From positions 1 to 6,369 of the forward strand of contig JBMNSJ010000068.1 in assembly GCA_050945135.1 (NCBI GenBank): DNA of 6,369 bases, given 5' to 3'. The position numbers and the translations under genes were made by a program. Shown here piece by piece: positions 5,029 to 6,369 of the stretch. The DNA comes from WRIS01 sp050945135 (GTDB lineage Bacteria; Actinomycetota; Coriobacteriia; Coriobacteriales; Eggerthellaceae). Position 1 is the stretch's first letter, and each line of letters opens with the position of its first letter. The notes beneath the pieces were generated by a model. The model did not search any database. It saw only the letters and a list, made by a program, of their open reading frames with translations, and was not told the DNA's origin.

Positions 5029-5721
5029 CTACAACGCTGGATCAGGATATCCGGCAGCAGTAGCATCTGCGCGGAGCATCTCCCATAGTTCGAGATGCTT
5101 GATCTCAAGAGCCGCACACGCTGAATCGCATTGGCCGCACATGATACAGCTCCAAAGACCGCCCTTTACGGCTTCGGCGATTCTGTTGCCTTCATCGTAG
5201 GGATCTGCGTGCCGATATGCTATAGCCACCATTTGGGAGGGACCCACGTAGCTGGGGTTTGCTTGCTTTGCAGGGCAAATCGCCGTGCAGCTCTGACAGC
5301 GGGAGCAATACTCCATTGCCTTAAGAAGAGGCTGCATTTCCATATTGAAAGTTTCTTCCTCTTCCGGAGTAAGAGGAAGCGCTCGTTGACGTAGATAAGT
5401 CTGCGATAAAGATTCATGCGCACGTGTTTTATCAACAACAAGATCCTTGATTACAGGATGACCGCGTAAAGGTCTTATGGTATGCGATCTGTCGGACAAG
5501 GTGTTGACGCAGGCAAGTCCTGAATCTTCATTAATCATGACAGCGCAGCGTCCGCACTGCCTTCCTCGACAGGACCAATCCATAGCAATCGGGTCATAGT
5601 TTTCTCGAATATACGTGAGAGCTTCTAAGACCGTAATGTTTTCATGATAAGGAACCTCGTACTCAACTTCGTAAGGTTTTGCATCTACCGCTGGGTTAAA
5701 ACGTTCAAGAGTAATTTTCAT
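5029..5721 (-). CDS. frdB: Fumarate reductase/succinate dehydrogenase iron-sulfur subunit
   Basis: 230 residues, close to the usual SdhB/FrdB length. The subunit passes electrons between the flavoprotein FrdA and the quinone or other donor. The N-terminal ferredoxin domain has the [2Fe-2S] set C51, C56, C59, C71 (spacing 4-2-11, as in E. coli FrdB), followed by HPVIKDLVVD. The C-terminal domain has C139-x2-C142-x2-C145-x3-C149-P, then C192-x2-C195-x2-C198-x3-C202. Classical FrdB has a non-cysteine residue at the position of C195 and binds [3Fe-4S] there; a cysteine predicts two [4Fe-4S] clusters. The usual proline after the last cysteine is replaced by A203. It lies 30 nt downstream of the flavoprotein remnant and has a strong Shine-Dalgarno. 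No membrane-anchor subunit follows. The ORF is intact, but its partner is broken, so the protein may be orphaned unless another FrdA exists. Confidence 0.93.
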   Translation of the reverse strand: MKITLERFNPAVDAKPYEVEYEVPYHENITVLEALTYIRENYDPIAMDWSCRGRQCGRCAVMINEDSGLACVNTLSDRSHTIRPLRGHPVIKDLVVDKTRAHESLSQTYLRQRALPLTPEEEETFNMEMQPLLKAMEYCSRCQSCTAICPAKQANPSYVGPSQMVAIAYRHADPYDEGNRIAEAVKGGLWSCIMCGQCDSACAALEIKHLELWEMLRADATAAGYPDPAL

Positions 5722-5727
5722 CTGACA

Positions 5728-5733
5728 ACTCCT
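5728..5733 (-). promoter_or_regulatory. Shine-Dalgarno for frdB
   Basis: The minus strand reads AGGAGT followed by 6 nt and ATG. This fixes the frdB start at 5721 and implies translation from a transcript that crosses the frdA end. Confidence 0.7.
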
Positions 5734-5751
5734 ATACTTAAATGAATGCGA

Positions 5752-6264
5752 CTAATCAATCGATGCCATCTGGTGTTTTTCGCTAACAAACTCGCCGCTG
5801 TCATCGAGCGAAAGGAGTAGGAGCATTTTTTTCCAATTGTCATCATCGATGTCGGGGAAGCTTGGACGGATGTACTGCATCCTTGATTCTTCCCGAAGCA
5901 AGGTGGCCTCAACCATCAATTGAGCCGATTGCAAAATATTCAGATTCTCGATAGCTTCTTTCCAGTCAAGGTTGTACTCACGCTCAGAGCTTCGTACCGC
6001 CATTTTGGGGAAATCTTCATCAAGAATTCTTTTGAGTTCAGCTTTTGCTGCTTCGAGATCCTCGTCATAACGAATGACACCCACTGCATCTTTGCACGCT
6101 TCCTGGATCTTTCTTCTTACCTGAACTGGCGAAAGCGAGCCGGCAGCTTCCCGCGTGCGTAGCTCTTCAAGGCGTATAATTTCATCAAGAACGCTTTCCC
6201 AAGAAATATCTTCTGGCTTTTCGACCGTCTCTGAGTATTCGAGATCGCGTGCCGAATGTTGGTG
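5752..6264 (-). pseudogene. frdA: Fumarate reductase/SDH flavoprotein subunit, C-terminal remnant
   Basis: Minus-strand frame with SARDLEYSETVEKPE, LDEIIRLEELRTREAAG, VRRKIQEACKDAVGVIR, then LLREESRMQYIRPSFP and DIDDDNW near the end. This is the helical C-terminal (Succ_DH_flav_C-type) domain of FrdA/SdhA/L-aspartate oxidase-like flavoproteins. The usual ESRGAH is ESRMQY here. Similarity starts where the family normally has the end of the FAD domain (GGN...FGR.AG). Upstream, all three frames hit stops within about 60-110 bases and none resembles an FAD domain. No ATG, GTG or TTG lies between the in-frame TGA at 6316-6318 and a GTG at 6082-6084, which is inside the domain. The active site and FAD-binding residues are therefore absent, and any product would not be a functional reductase. 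The breakpoint, near 6260, is placed by eye. Confidence 0.75.
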
Positions 6265-6369
6265 TAAAGAGAAATTTGATTTGAAGGCTGAGCCAGCCTG
6301 AACATGAAGATACGGTCATCGTCTAGAATCTGTTAACTACCACGAAAACGGATTCAAAGGAAGGCGATG
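6265..6369. other. Unassigned sequence beyond the frdA breakpoint
   Basis: No IS end or gene is recognised. On the plus strand a frame open from 6308 reads RYGHRLESVNYHENG and continues to the window edge. An AAAGGA 5 nt before an ATG at 6367-6369 could mark a plus-strand gene starting at the very end. Neither can be tested here. Confidence 0.3.

Noticed and set aside
5752..6084. A real 110-residue gene starting at GTG 6084
   Set aside because: The GTG is an internal valine of a continuous FrdA C-terminal domain that extends upstream to about 6260. There is no start signal there.
1..6369. CRISPR array, tRNA, rRNA, riboswitch or toxin-antitoxin pair
   Set aside because: No regularly spaced repeats, cloverleaf, conserved RNA motif or recognisable toxin family was found on either strand. 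The ATPase plus the 67-codon ORF was considered as a pair but has no supporting motif.

Overview
This window looks like accessory or decaying chromosome from an anaerobic bacterium. A Gram-positive gut-type host, perhaps a coriobacterial actinomycete, is a tentative guess. The clues are a BspA-like leucine-rich-repeat surface protein with Ig-like modules, a fumarate reductase iron-sulfur subunit, a LuxR-type DNA-binding protein, a DUF4143 ATPase and frequent TTG starts. No rRNA, tRNA or other marker gene is present, so the taxon is inference only. Nearly every real gene is on the minus strand.

Layout. At 1-101 lies the 3' end of an IS3-family insertion sequence: the transposase C-terminus on the plus strand and its right terminal repeat. 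It sits inside a BspA-like secreted protein gene (minus, 69-1280), whose last ten codons are IS sequence. Next are a 67-codon ORF of unknown function (1340-1543) and an intact AAA ATPase with a DUF4143 domain (1555-2844). The ATPase is flanked by two diverged direct repeats of about 96 bp. At 3279-4102 is an LCMT/TcmP-like SAM methyltransferase whose last ~34 codons are out of frame because of a 6-nt homopolymer. At 4486-4725 is a stand-alone LuxR HTH protein. It is followed upstream by a stretch (about 4790-5002) that reads like a broken gene. At 5029-5721 is an intact fumarate reductase/succinate dehydrogenase-type iron-sulfur subunit. At 5752 to about 6264 is only the C-terminal part of its flavoprotein partner. 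The FAD domain is not in this window, and the last ~100 bases are unrelated in every frame.

How the parts relate. frdA and frdB were clearly an operon (30-nt gap, good Shine-Dalgarno), but the flavoprotein is a remnant, so FrdB may be an orphan. FrdB itself is unusual. Its second cluster motif has four cysteines where classical FrdB has three, which predicts a second [4Fe-4S] cluster instead of [3Fe-4S]. The main theme is gene wreckage: an IS-truncated gene, a 5'-truncated gene, a frameshifted gene and a multiply shifted remnant. Two of the lesions are single-base deficits in runs of exactly six identical bases. These could be homopolymer sequencing errors, recent decay or -1 slippage. I see no convincing new multi-gene system, CRISPR array or RNA gene. 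The best leads are the ATPase flanked by direct repeats with a 10-bp inverted repeat over its promoter and start, and the odd FrdB cluster motif.
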